Shown piece by piece: positions 29,144-38,881 of a stretch of DNA of 64,000 bases. How positions within the stretch are numbered: position 1 is the first letter of the stretch; each line of letters starts with the position of its first letter. Source of the DNA: an uncultured Myxococcales bacterium (GTDB lineage: Bacteria > Myxococcota_A > UBA9042 > DTJE01). The notes beneath the pieces were generated by a model. It was not told where the DNA came from. It ran no database searches and was given only the letters and a program-made list of their open reading frames with translations. A program made the translations under genes and the position numbers. The stretch covers positions 59,883 through 123,882 of the forward strand of contig CAIZWN010000005.1 in assembly GCA_903936705.1 (NCBI GenBank), written 5' to 3'.

Positions 29144-30640
29144 GTGAATCCGATCAAGGAATCATCCAGGTTCGTCCTTCGCGTTTCGGTCATCGCTTTC
29201 CTGTTAATCGCTACGGTGGCCATCACGTTCGTCGTGAACACGCAATGGCGCGAGGCTTTGGTCCTGAACCACTTCGCATACCTGCCCATCGGAATCGCCG
29301 CAGCCTGGTGGGGACGTCGCGGGGCACTGATCGCGCTGGTACCGGTAGCAACCCTGTGGACCATGGACGTCATTGGACTGACGGCAGCCCCTTTCTGGAC
29401 CGACGCGGTCCGTGGCGTGTTCTACCTGGTAGTCGGGGGGGTCATAGGCACCTTGTCCGACAGCCTGCGTGGCCGCGACGATGCAGCAAGAGCCTCGGAA
29501 TCGAACCTCCGGGCCGTCATCGAAGCCTCCTCGACGGGCGTAATCGTGTACCGCGATGACGCCGTTGTATTCGCCAACCGGCGCGTTGCTGCGCTGCTGG
29601 GCGACGATGCCGGCGTCCGAACGTCTATCGGACGATCAATCTGGGATTTCGTGCACCCCGAGGATCGCCCGCGCATTCAGGAATTACTGCAGCGGCGCGC
29701 CAGCGACCCGCAGGTCGCCTTGCGGTACGAGCACCGGTTGCTGCGGCCAGATGGCGGCATGGTCTGGTGCGACATCGCTTCGGCAGGCGTGGATTTCGAT
29801 GGGTCGCCTGCGATTCTGGTCAGCATCTACGACGTTACCGACAGGCACGAGGCCGAGGAACGCCGCCTTGAACTGCTGCGGCAGACTCGCGAGCAGGAAG
29901 ATCAACTGGTCCACTCGACACGACTGGCAGAACTTGGCGAGATGGCGGCCGCCGTCGCTCACGAACTGAACCAGCCTTTGACCGGCATCCGGAACTTCGC
30001 CCGAAACGCCACCTATATGTTGGAGAACAATGCAGGCGACACTGACGAGGTACGGTCGAACCTGCGCCTCATCAGCGAGCAGGTCGATCGCGCGGCCCGG
30101 ATCATCCAGCAGATGCGGTCGCTGACCCGCAAGTCGGACCGCGAGTTCGTCCCGGTGGACGTCGTCGGTGTCGTACGCGAGGCCATGGATTTCCTGTCCC
30201 CCCAATTCAGGCTTTCGGGCTGCGAGGTCAGCCTGGAATTTGGCGACGGGCAACCGGTGGTCATGGGCGACCGCATCCGACTTGAGCAGGTGGTCCTGAA
30301 CCTGCTGACCAACGCCCGCCACGCCATGGAGGACTCGGCCAGCCGCCATCTGTGGATTCGTACACGGATCGAACCTGGTGCCATGATGCCTGTCGTAGTC
30401 GAGGTAGAGGACACCGGCAAGGGTTTCGCGCCGGACGATACCGAGAAATTGTTTCGCCCGTTCTACAGCACGAAGGGTCCAGGCCGTGGCACGGGCCTGG
30501 GTCTGTCCATCAGCCTCTCGATCATCAAAGAGCACGGCGGCGCCATAGAGGCTTGGGGGGAACCCGGCACAGGGGCCAGATTCACGATCCGCCTGCCTGT
30601 GGCCCCAGAAGGGTCACGGCCGATCGAGGTGACTTCATGA
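29144..30640 (+). CDS. Membrane PAS-domain sensor histidine kinase (DctB-like)
   Basis: A 498-residue kinase with four N-terminal membrane helices, a PAS domain (about 116-235), a short coiled linker, and HisKA/HATPase domains. The H-box AVAHELNQPLTGIRNFARN (His273) is typical of the DctB/NtrB branch. The N-box NLLTNARHAM, G1 DTGKGFAP, F-box PFYSTK and G2 GTGLGLSIS are intact. The GTG at 29144 follows GGAGG by ten bases; a longer TTG frame exists. It overlaps its regulator gene by ATGA, so the two form a cognate pair. The PAS ligand is unknown. Confidence 0.87.
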   Translation: MNPIKESSRFVLRVSVIAFLLIATVAITFVVNTQWREALVLNHFAYLPIGIAAAWWGRRGALIALVPVATLWTMDVIGLTAAPFWTDAVRGVFYLVVGGVIGTLSDSLRGRDDAARASESNLRAVIEASSTGVIVYRDDAVVFANRRVAALLGDDAGVRTSIGRSIWDFVHPEDRPRIQELLQRRASDPQVALRYEHRLLRPDGGMVWCDIASAGVDFDGSPAILVSIYDVTDRHEAEERRLELLRQTREQEDQLVHSTRLAELGEMAAAVAHELNQPLTGIRNFARNATYMLENNAGDTDEVRSNLRLISEQVDRAARIIQQMRSLTRKSDREFVPVDVVGVVREAMDFLSPQFRLSGCEVSLEFGDGQPVVMGDRIRLEQVVLNLLTNARHAMEDSASRHLWIRTRIEPGAMMPVVVEVEDTGKGFAPDDTEKLFRPFYSTKGPGRGTGLGLSISLSIIKEHGGAIEAWGEPGTGARFTIRLPVAPEGSRPIEVTS

Positions 30641-32049
30641 CCGGACGCAATGCAGCGGATACGACGGCGAAGGCACTAGTTGCTGTGATCGATGACGACG
30701 AAGCTGCACGCCTCTCGGTAGGCCAGATGCTGCGGCTGCGCCGGTTCGAGGTCAAGGTCTTCACTTCTGCCGAGGCCTCCCTGGCCTGGCCATCGCTCCC
30801 GAACGCCGATGCCGTGATCTGCGATGTGAAAATGCCCGGAATGAGCGGCGAGGATTTTCTGGCCGAGATGGCCAGACATGAATGGGCTCCTCCAGTGATT
30901 CTGGTAACCGGCCACGGCGATGTCTCCATGGCCGTCCGCTGCCTGAAATCGGGCGCTTACGACTTCGTTGAGAAGCCCTTCGAGGACGACGTGCTGCTGG
31001 CCTGCGTTGCGCGCGCCGTCGAAAAATCCGCGCTTAGGCGCGAGTCGGCCGAATTGCGTCGGCGTCTGGCTGCAGTCTCCACGGACGAGGATGGTCGCCA
31101 TGGCCTGATCGGGCGCAGCCGCGCAATGCAGGACGTCTACGACCAGATCGACGTGGTCGCGCGGTCCAGCGCGCCAGTCCTGGTCTGGGGCGAGACCGGC
31201 ACGGGGAAGGAACTGGTCGCGCGAGCCATTCATGACCAGAGCCCACGTGCTCGCGGCCCCTTTGTCGCCCTCAACGCCGGGGCCTTGCCCGAGACCATGC
31301 TGGAATCGGAACTGTTCGGACATGCGCGCGGGGCCTTCACCGGAGCCGACGCAGCGCGGGACGGGAAGATGGTTGCCGCGTCGGGTGGCACTCTGATGCT
31401 GGACGAAGTGGAGAGCATCCCGATCCGGGCCCAGTTGCAACTGCTGCGAGTGCTTGAGGATGGCCTTGTCTACCCGCTGGGTCGAGATGCCCCGCGCAAG
31501 GTCGATATACGGCTGGTGGCTACGACCAAGGTGGACCTGGCCGAGCAGGTCAGAAAGGGCCAGATGCGCGAGGATTTCTATCATCGCATCCTGGTACTTC
31601 AGGTGCATCTGCCGGCCCTGCGCGAGCGCACCGAAGACATCCCGCTTCTGGTGGGTCACTTTCTGAAGCAGGCGGCCACACGCAACGGCGTGCAGGTACC
31701 GCAGATCCCCGACGAATCGCTGGCCGCGATGCTGGGCCACCCGTGGCCGGGAAACGTCCGAGAGCTGAAGCACGCAGTCGAGCGAATGGTAATCACGGCT
31801 CGGGATGGCCGGTCAGGTACCTTCGCAGGAGAGGAACAATTCGACGCAACGCGCTTGTTGTCGCTGCCACCCGGTGCGGGCCGCCTGCGCGAGGCACTGG
31901 AAACGACCGAGCATCATGTCATCCGGGATGCGCTGGAACGCCATGGCGGCGAGGTAACAGCAACCGCGCTGGGCCTGGGTATCTCGCGCCGAGCACTGTA
32001 CGAGCGCATGAAGAAATACGGACTGTCCCGCGAGGACTACCAGGAATGA
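30637..32049 (+). CDS. Sigma54-dependent response regulator (NtrC/DctD family)
   Basis: A 470-residue enhancer-binding protein. The receiver has phosphoacceptor D63 in CDVKMPGMSG. The AAA+ domain has GETGTGKELVARAI (Walker A), the GAFTGA loop (from about G232) that contacts sigma54, and the Walker B LMLDEVESI. The Fis-type helix-turn-helix at the C-terminus includes ISRRALYERMKKYGL. It starts inside the kinase stop (ATGA). Targets are not known; glnA directly downstream and the sigma54-like sites in this window are candidates. Confidence 0.93.
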   Translation: MTGRNAADTTAKALVAVIDDDEAARLSVGQMLRLRRFEVKVFTSAEASLAWPSLPNADAVICDVKMPGMSGEDFLAEMARHEWAPPVILVTGHGDVSMAVRCLKSGAYDFVEKPFEDDVLLACVARAVEKSALRRESAELRRRLAAVSTDEDGRHGLIGRSRAMQDVYDQIDVVARSSAPVLVWGETGTGKELVARAIHDQSPRARGPFVALNAGALPETMLESELFGHARGAFTGADAARDGKMVAASGGTLMLDEVESIPIRAQLQLLRVLEDGLVYPLGRDAPRKVDIRLVATTKVDLAEQVRKGQMREDFYHRILVLQVHLPALRERTEDIPLLVGHFLKQAATRNGVQVPQIPDESLAAMLGHPWPGNVRELKHAVERMVITARDGRSGTFAGEEQFDATRLLSLPPGAGRLREALETTEHHVIRDALERHGGEVTATALGLGISRRALYERMKKYGLSREDYQE

Positions 32050-32152
32050 CGACACGTTGCATGCGCGTTTCAACAGAAGAGCACATGGCGCACATTTTTC
32101 ATGACAGTTTTTCTGAATTTTCGTGGTTTTCAACCTGAATGCCACGCGTTCC

Positions 32153-32168
32153 TGGCATCACACGTGCG
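32153..32168 (+). promoter_or_regulatory. Weak sigma54-like -24/-12 site upstream of glnA
   Basis: TGGCAT-N5-GTGCG keeps the essential GG and GC with exactly 10 bp between them. It lies 127 bp before the glnA start and just upstream of a much better sigma70 promoter, so it could be a second, regulated start site or chance. Confidence 0.28.
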
Positions 32169-32185
32169 TTTTTCAAGTCACCGCG

Positions 32186-32214
32186 TTGACACTTCTCCCC
32201 AACGACCGTATCTT
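32186..32214 (+). promoter_or_regulatory. Sigma70-type promoter for glnA
   Basis: A perfect TTGACA (32186-32191), a 17-bp spacer and TATCTT (32209-32214) lie 80 bp before the glnA start codon. This predicts a leader of about 70 bases containing a palindrome. Confidence 0.62.
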
Positions 32215-32236
32215 TCGACCGTGGTCCGGCGATCGC

Positions 32237-32256
32237 CCGCGGAAGTTCCGCGGAAC
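32237..32256 (+). promoter_or_regulatory. Nested palindromes in the glnA leader
   Basis: CCGCGGAAGTTCCGCGG (32237-32253) is a perfect 17-base palindrome about a G. Overlapping it, GTTCCGCGGAAC (32245-32256) is a perfect 12-base palindrome. They fall roughly 20-40 bases after the predicted start of transcription. They could be an operator for a dimeric repressor or mutually exclusive hairpins in the mRNA. Confidence 0.5.
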
Positions 32257-32294
32257 GTCACTTCGCCGTCCCGCATTCGATGGAGGTACCCCGA

Positions 32295-33641
<1,347 letters not shown>

Positions 33642-33767
33642 GTTAAACGCATCCCCCTAACCGCCTCGGCCCCCAAGGCTCCTCCCTGAGCGCCGCGGGG
33701 GACGTGCCAATAACCAAAAGGTCGATATGGATTGGACCCAAGTCTGCAGAATTTGATTCACTAAATT

Positions 33768-33795
33768 TTGACCCGCACTGATAAATGACGATACT
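33768..33795 (+). promoter_or_regulatory. Candidate promoter of the abiE operon
   Basis: TTGACC (33768-33773) and GATACT (33790-33795) with a 16-bp spacer precede the abiEi start by 43 bp. The inverted repeat at 33801-33825 begins where transcription should start. Confidence 0.45.
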
Positions 33796-33800
33796 TGCAG

Positions 33801-33825
33801 GAAGTAGTCATTAGTTGACTACTTC
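33801..33825 (+). promoter_or_regulatory. Inverted repeat, probable AbiEi operator
   Basis: GAAGTAGTCA and TGACTACTTC are perfect 10-base inverted arms around TTAGT, ending 12 bp before the abiEi ATG. AbiEi antitoxins are known to repress their own operon by binding inverted repeats in the promoter, and position and symmetry fit such an operator. Confidence 0.65.
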
Positions 33826-33837
33826 TTACAGGGTTTC

Positions 33838-34476
33838 ATGATGAACCGACTGACGGAGCAATTCTTGAATGCGCCCGGCGGCATCTTTACAATTGCCGAC
33901 GTTGCATGCGTGATCCAAGGATCTGATTTCAGCCGCCACGGACTTATCAAAAGGGCCATCGCCGATGGCGAAATTCTGAGTATCCGACGCGGCCTGTACT
34001 GCATTGCCCCCCGATACCGAAAAGAACTCTTGAGCACTTATGCGCTGGCTCAACGGATATACGGTCCAAGCTACGTCAGTCTGGAATCGGCGCTGGCATA
34101 CCACGGCTGGATTCCCGAAGCCGTCCATTCATGCACCCAGGTCAGCCCGCGCCGATCCAGGGAATTTGATACGCCGATGGGTATCTTCAGCTACAGCCAC
34201 GTCCCGCAGGCAAGTCTGATGTCCGGGGTTGAACGTATGGTGGACGAGTCTGGAAACGCGTTCTATGTTGCCGAACCGGCCAAGGCGATCGCGGATTACG
34301 TCTACGTCAGAAATCCTGGTTGGGAAGATTTCTACGACGCGTCGAAAAGTCTGAGAATTGAGATGGCTGACATGATGGGCGTGTCGACCTCTGCCTTGTC
34401 GAAACTTGTTCCGAATTACGGCAGCCGCCGTATCAAGCAATTCCTATCCGAATGGTTGAGAGCATTGAAATCATGA
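33838..34476 (+). CDS. abiEi: AbiEi-type antitoxin (transcriptional regulator)
   Basis: A 212-residue antitoxin of the type IV AbiE family. A winged-helix domain occupies about 1-70 (FTIADVACVIQG through RRGLYCIAPRYR), followed by the toxin-neutralising domain with YVSLESALAYHG. It starts at ATGATG after the predicted operator and overlaps the toxin gene by ATGA. G+C is visibly lower than in neighbouring genes, suggesting recent transfer. Confidence 0.82.
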   Translation: MMNRLTEQFLNAPGGIFTIADVACVIQGSDFSRHGLIKRAIADGEILSIRRGLYCIAPRYRKELLSTYALAQRIYGPSYVSLESALAYHGWIPEAVHSCTQVSPRRSREFDTPMGIFSYSHVPQASLMSGVERMVDESGNAFYVAEPAKAIADYVYVRNPGWEDFYDASKSLRIEMADMMGVSTSALSKLVPNYGSRRIKQFLSEWLRALKS

Positions 34477-35327
34477 ACATCAAACCGATCCAGCAAAGAC
34501 TTCAGCAATACTCCATCGGGTCTGATATTGAAAGAATGCAGGCACTTCGAGAGATTACTCAGGAAATCGTGCTGGCCGCGCTGGGCCGTGGAGAGTTTTT
34601 CAAGTACGCACTGTTCCAGGGTGGCACATGCATGCGGATCTTTCACGGACTCAACCGCTTTTCTGAAGACCTGGATTTCATTCTCCGAAACCCCGATCCT
34701 GGCTTCGTCATGAAGGATCATCTGGTCCTGCTGACGCAGGAACTGGCCGCCTTCGGGTATGTTCCAGAGATTATCGACAGGGAAAAGTCGGACGCGACCG
34801 TAAGGAAACTGTTTATCAAGGACGAGTCGCTGGGAAAGCTTGTCATCCTGCGCAATACGAATAGATCAGTCAGGTTGCCTGCCATCAAGATCAAGCTTGA
34901 GATCGACACCAATCCCCCAGCCGGCAGCGGTAGTGAATTGAAATACCTGGATTTCCCATTTGTTTCAGCGGTCGCGGTCCAGGATCTGCCCAGCCTGTTC
35001 GCTGGAAAGATTCATGCGTTGCTGTGCCGTGAATATGTGAAAGGTCGCGACTGGTACGATTTGATCTGGTACACGGGGCGTTCGTGCCCAATCAACTTCG
35101 CATTTCTGACCGCCGCAATCGACCAGACCGGCCCTTGGCAGGGTCATGGCATCATCGTCGACCATTCCTGGGTCGTGGAAAACCTGAAGAAGAAAATTCA
35201 GTCGCTCGAATGGAAACAGGTGGCCGATGATGTCCGCAGGTTCGTCCCCGTATTCGATCAGCCTTCGTTGAACCTTTGGTCTGCCGACCTGTTCATCGAC
35301 CGGCTGCCAAGAATCCCCCGCGATTAG
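34473..35327 (+). CDS. abiEii: AbiEii-type nucleotidyltransferase toxin
   Basis: A 284-residue AbiEii/DUF1814 nucleotidyltransferase. GGTCMRIFHG (50-59) and RFSEDLDF (62-69) form the GG...S-x-D-x-D type catalytic motif, while IKIKLEIDTNP and FAGKIHALLCRE are further family motifs. Related toxins block growth, some by modifying tRNA acceptor ends; the system can give phage defence by abortive infection. All key residues look intact, so the toxin is probably active. The ATG at 34473 overlaps the antitoxin stop. Confidence 0.85.
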   Translation: MNIKPIQQRLQQYSIGSDIERMQALREITQEIVLAALGRGEFFKYALFQGGTCMRIFHGLNRFSEDLDFILRNPDPGFVMKDHLVLLTQELAAFGYVPEIIDREKSDATVRKLFIKDESLGKLVILRNTNRSVRLPAIKIKLEIDTNPPAGSGSELKYLDFPFVSAVAVQDLPSLFAGKIHALLCREYVKGRDWYDLIWYTGRSCPINFAFLTAAIDQTGPWQGHGIIVDHSWVVENLKKKIQSLEWKQVADDVRRFVPVFDQPSLNLWSADLFIDRLPRIPRD

Positions 35328-35457
35328 CCGCACAATACAAATTGCTTACATCTTAGGAATCCGTTGAACGACGGGCCTTTCCCCGGGGCACGCGGCTTGC
35401 TATCCTGTCCAGAAGGTTATCAATGTCGCCAGAACCTGGCTTGATAGGGAGGAATCG

Positions 35458-37017
35458 ATGCGGGGAACAGCGGGACGATGCTCGATCCTGTACGCGATTG
35501 TCGTAGTCGCGATGTTGGCCGGCCCGAACGGGGGCTGTGGTGTCAACTCGGGCGCAGACGACACTACGGACGGCTTGGAGTGGGATGCCCTGGAGATGCC
35601 GGTCACAGATGACCCGGCGACTGAACTCCCGGCAGCCGAACTCCCGCGGACCGACACTTTACCGTCCGACCTCCCGCCGACCGACCTCCCGATCGGTGAC
35701 CTCGCTGCAGACGTGCCGCCCGTGGACATCCCGGGGCAGGACCTGCCGAAGGACACGCCCCCGGTGACCCCCGGCGTGCCCATCCTGGAACGCACGCCCG
35801 ACCTGCGATTCAACTGCAGCGTCACCCGTACTGCGACGGACCACGCCCCCCGGGTCTGGGGCCGCGGTGCGCATCCGCTGGTCACGACCGCAGGCGGAAC
35901 GGTCTTCCTGGCCCGGAACGAGGCCACGCCATCCAGCCCCTTCGAACCGGCACCATTTGCATTGCGTATCTCAACCTTCCGGGTTGACGGCACGATTGGA
36001 TCGGCCATCGATGTCCTGCAGAACACCGACCTGGTCGGGAGCCTGGCGGCTGCGCCGGCCGGGGACGGCCTTCTGCTGGCCTGGTCCGACGACACCATCC
36101 ACACGGCAATAAGGAACGCTAGCGGCGATGCGGTGGCACAGCCGAGGGCCCTGGCGGGAACGACAACGGATTCCCTGACACGTCCCGTGCTGGCGCCACT
36201 TGGCTCGAATTTCGGAATGGCCTTCAGCGCGCCGGGAAACGGCGGTGGCCGGCCAGTGAGGTTCGCCCGCCTGGACGCAACCGCAGGGCTGGAAGGGGAC
36301 GTACTTAACCTCGGCCAATTCGGCAGCGAAGGGGACGAGCCTGCGCCGGCGGTGGCCGCCCGCGCCGATCGATGGGGCATCCTGTGGCAGGAATCGGGCA
36401 ATTCGCGGGGCCACGTCTTTTTCGTCGCCGTGGACGCCGCTGGGACCGTGGTGGTGCCCCGGAAACAGGTATCGTCTACGGACGAGGATGGGGCAATCAC
36501 GACCTCTGGTTCCTTCGGCACGGTCCGGCAGGCACTGGTCGCAACCGAGAGCGGCTGGATCGCGGCCTGGACCGAGGTCCGGACCGGCGTGGACTTCCAG
36601 TCCGGCGCGTCGGCGATCATCCGCGTCGCCCGACTGGACGCAGACGGCGTTCCCCTGGACGAGGCCCCCGTGCGCGTGGCGGTCGTGGACGTGGACGAGG
36701 TCGAACCGGTGTTGGTGCCCTTCCAGGGCGCGGTGGGCCTGTTCTGGTCCTCCGGGCAGCACATATATATATGCGGGGGTTGCAGGCCGGACCACCGGGT
36801 GGATTTCGTGCTGATGGACCCGGTCACGCTGGCCCCGGTCAGCGAGGTGCAGTCGATCCCGCCCACCACCGGCGGGCTGCTGGGTCTGTCGCCAACCGTA
36901 GCTGGCGACGACCTGCTCCTGACCTTCGAGATCGGTTTCCACGTCAGCCAGGATCCCGGCTCTGCCGCCCTGCGCTGCGCGGCCCGAACAATGGGGACGG
37001 TGCCAGAATCTTTGTGA
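35458..37017 (+). CDS. Exported lipoprotein with acidic Pro-rich linker and beta-propeller-like body
   Basis: A 519-residue exported protein. The hydrophobic start ends in GPNGGC, a plausible lipobox. Residues about 30-105 are a low-complexity Asp/Pro/Leu/Thr linker with near-repeats of DLPPTDLP. The rest has repeated strands such as GLLLAWSDD, WGILWQESG and WIAAWTEVR that resemble propeller blades, and a late CGGC. No enzyme family is recognised. ATG has GGGAGGA upstream. The linker-plus-propeller layout is common in Myxococcota surface lipoproteins. Confidence 0.65.
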   Translation: MRGTAGRCSILYAIVVVAMLAGPNGGCGVNSGADDTTDGLEWDALEMPVTDDPATELPAAELPRTDTLPSDLPPTDLPIGDLAADVPPVDIPGQDLPKDTPPVTPGVPILERTPDLRFNCSVTRTATDHAPRVWGRGAHPLVTTAGGTVFLARNEATPSSPFEPAPFALRISTFRVDGTIGSAIDVLQNTDLVGSLAAAPAGDGLLLAWSDDTIHTAIRNASGDAVAQPRALAGTTTDSLTRPVLAPLGSNFGMAFSAPGNGGGRPVRFARLDATAGLEGDVLNLGQFGSEGDEPAPAVAARADRWGILWQESGNSRGHVFFVAVDAAGTVVVPRKQVSSTDEDGAITTSGSFGTVRQALVATESGWIAAWTEVRTGVDFQSGASAIIRVARLDADGVPLDEAPVRVAVVDVDEVEPVLVPFQGAVGLFWSSGQHIYICGGCRPDHRVDFVLMDPVTLAPVSEVQSIPPTTGGLLGLSPTVAGDDLLLTFEIGFHVSQDPGSAALRCAARTMGTVPESL

Positions 37018-37374
37018 AACATGTAAAGCACCAGGCATCACCTACCCTTCCCGACAGCACAGCGAGAGTGGCCGGGCAACAAGAGCGCAGCTAAGGGAAA
37101 CATGCCCTGCCCACGGCAGCCCTATTGCGCCCCCGGCCTTCACCGGTCAATCAACGACGGCGCTCGCGAAAAGCATCTGGTCCGAATTTTCCTGAATTGC
37201 CCACAATGAGACCGTTGGAGCCAGAATTTCGACTGCGTGGGTACCCGAATCAGCATCGTTGATACTTTGCTAACGACTGGGTTAGGTAGTGGATACGCCT
37301 TGCACTCCGCAAACCGTTTTCCGCCGCGTCAGATCATGCTAACGTCACGCTGAACTTCTGCGGAGCTTAACCCC
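37018..37374 (+). other. Intergenic region without a recognisable gene
   Basis: These 357 bp separate the lipoprotein gene from the outer-membrane protein gene. A 35-codon frame from about 37101 has no convincing ribosome-binding site or protein-like composition. No clear terminator or promoter was found; the promoter of the next gene must lie near its end. Confidence 0.6.
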
Positions 37375-38106
37375 GTGAAAAGAACTGCCATCGCCAGCCT
37401 GTTACTGCTGGTCGGCCTGGCGCTGCCGGTTCCGGCCCTGGCCGGCTGGGGCCTTGTGGACTTCGAGATCGGCGCCAAGGGTGGCGCTGGCGGCACGCTT
37501 TGGACCCAGCCGGACCGCCTTCCATCATATCTGCTTGGCCAGGACTGGGCTTTCGGACCTCAGCGTGGAGGCTGGAGCGGCGGTGCCGGACTGTACGCCC
37601 AGTTGCGCCTTCTAAAGGCCTTGGGACTCGAAATTGACTTCCTGTTCGAGCAGGGCCAGATCCGCGAAACGCCGCTTTCAGGATCTTCGTGGAAGCTGAC
37701 GGCAAAGTCGGTTGAAATGCACATTCCGATACTGGTGCAGGGCATCCTGCCTCTTCCAGGCATCCGGATTGGCCTTGGGATTGGGCCCGAGTTCGTCGTT
37801 CCGATTCAATCCAGTGCTGAACAGTCCGGCCAGCCGCTGGACTATCGGGGCTACAAGTTCAAGGTTGACACCGTTTCGGCAACGTATCTGACGATCGGAC
37901 TGAACCTGACGCCAACGATTGGCCACCTCAGTATTCCGATCGATCTTAGAGCCTCGTACAACCTTACCCAGTCAAAGAACTACGAGAACCGTGTGACGGT
38001 GAACAAGAACGCCGCCGGACTGCAGGACATCAAGGAAGGCTTCACAATCCACTACCAGGACACGTGGGACTTCCAACTTCTTATTGGTTTGGGCTACTCG
38101 TTCTGA
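37375..38106 (+). CDS. Outer-membrane beta-barrel protein (OmpA-barrel-like)
   Basis: A 243-residue exported protein with a clear signal peptide (MKRTAIASLLLLVGLALPVPALA). The mature part has about eight amphipathic strands, including GAGLYAQLRLLKALGLEIDFLFE and LLIGLGYSF, and ends in an aromatic Phe as outer-membrane barrels do. It resembles small 'outer membrane beta-barrel' porin-like families; ligand unknown. It starts at GTG with GGAG nine bases upstream. Confidence 0.75.
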   Translation: MKRTAIASLLLLVGLALPVPALAGWGLVDFEIGAKGGAGGTLWTQPDRLPSYLLGQDWAFGPQRGGWSGGAGLYAQLRLLKALGLEIDFLFEQGQIRETPLSGSSWKLTAKSVEMHIPILVQGILPLPGIRIGLGIGPEFVVPIQSSAEQSGQPLDYRGYKFKVDTVSATYLTIGLNLTPTIGHLSIPIDLRASYNLTQSKNYENRVTVNKNAAGLQDIKEGFTIHYQDTWDFQLLIGLGYSF

Positions 38107-38135
38107 ACCTTTTCCATCGACAAAGCACTCCGGAC

Positions 38136-38170
38136 AATCGTTCCTGAATCCCCCACGGGAGAATCGTACC
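38136..38170 (+). repeat. Direct repeat upstream of the hydrogenase operon
   Basis: AATCGTTCC (38136-38144) and AATCGTACC (38162-38170) are near-identical, start to start 26 bp, and lie about 90-120 bp before the sigma54-like site. The spacing and position are what an activator-binding region would need, but two copies could be chance. Confidence 0.3.
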
Positions 38171-38257
38171 CACGCGTCATTCAAGGACACGACTGTTCCT
38201 GTTTTCATAACCCATTGATCCGCCATCGTCCCTCGAAATTGCTCACGGCGCCGCTGA

Positions 38258-38274
38258 TGGCATGCGCCTTGCGA
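38258..38274 (+). promoter_or_regulatory. Sigma54-type promoter of the hydrogenase operon
   Basis: TGGCAT-GCGCC-TTGCGA matches the -24/-12 consensus TGGCAC-N5-TTGC, with the invariant GG and GC 10 bp apart. It is 78 bp before the first gene. Sigma54 promoters depend on an AAA+ activator; the DctD-like regulator 6 kb upstream is the only one in the window. Confidence 0.6.
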
Positions 38275-38351
38275 TGTCCTTTGCCAGGCACGGGAAACGC
38301 CAGCCGCTGAGGCGAGGCGAAACCCCAGTGAATCAAAGGAGGCTCATTACG

Positions 38352-38879
38352 ATGGCGGTGAACCCAGCAACCTGTACTTGCGGCGACGTTCCCGAGGCAC
38401 AGCTCCTCGAACGTCTTGACGAGATCCTCGCGGAGTACCGCGAAAAACCGGGCGCGCTGATACCTGTGCTGCAAATTGCGCAGGGAATCTTCGGGTACCT
38501 GCCCGAGATCGTGCTGAAGCGGATATCCGTTGGCCTGGGCAAGCCCTACAGCGAAGTCGCGGGAGTGGTCAGCTTCTACTCGTTCTTCACCACAAATCCA
38601 CGCGGCAGACATTTGATCCGCGTGTGTCTGGGAACGGCTTGCTACGTCCGAGGGGGCAAGCAGGTCCTGGACACGCTGAAGGCGAAACTGGGCTGCGACG
38701 TTGGCGAGACGACGGCCGACCGCAACTTCACCCTGGAAGTAGCCCGATGCTTCGGCGCATGCGGCCTGGCTCCGGCGATCATGATCGACGACGACGTGCA
38801 CCAGCGGGTCAAGCCCGCACGCATGCAGGCCATTCTCGATCTCTACGCTGCGCCCGCCGCGAAATCCGGAGGCGATTGA
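38352..38879 (+). CDS. hydC: NuoE-like [2Fe-2S] subunit of [FeFe] hydrogenase (HydC)
   Basis: A 175-residue thioredoxin-fold ferredoxin. [2Fe-2S] ligands C92-x4-C97 (CLGTAC) and C133-x3-C137 (CFGAC) are intact, and LIPVLQIAQGIFGYLP and EVAGVVSFYSFF are NuoE/HydC signatures. In trimeric bifurcating hydrogenases it passes electrons between the flavin subunit and HydA. ATG at 38352 follows AAGGAGG; the frame is open 30 codons further. It lies 2 bp before the NuoF-like gene, as the first gene of the operon. Confidence 0.92.
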   Translation: MAVNPATCTCGDVPEAQLLERLDEILAEYREKPGALIPVLQIAQGIFGYLPEIVLKRISVGLGKPYSEVAGVVSFYSFFTTNPRGRHLIRVCLGTACYVRGGKQVLDTLKAKLGCDVGETTADRNFTLEVARCFGACGLAPAIMIDDDVHQRVKPARMQAILDLYAAPAAKSGGD

Positions 38880-38881
38880 TC

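Noticed and set aside
33642..33740. Intrinsic terminator after glnA
   Set aside because: A GCTC-N6-GAGC stem within a GC-rich stretch is too short and no T-run follows.
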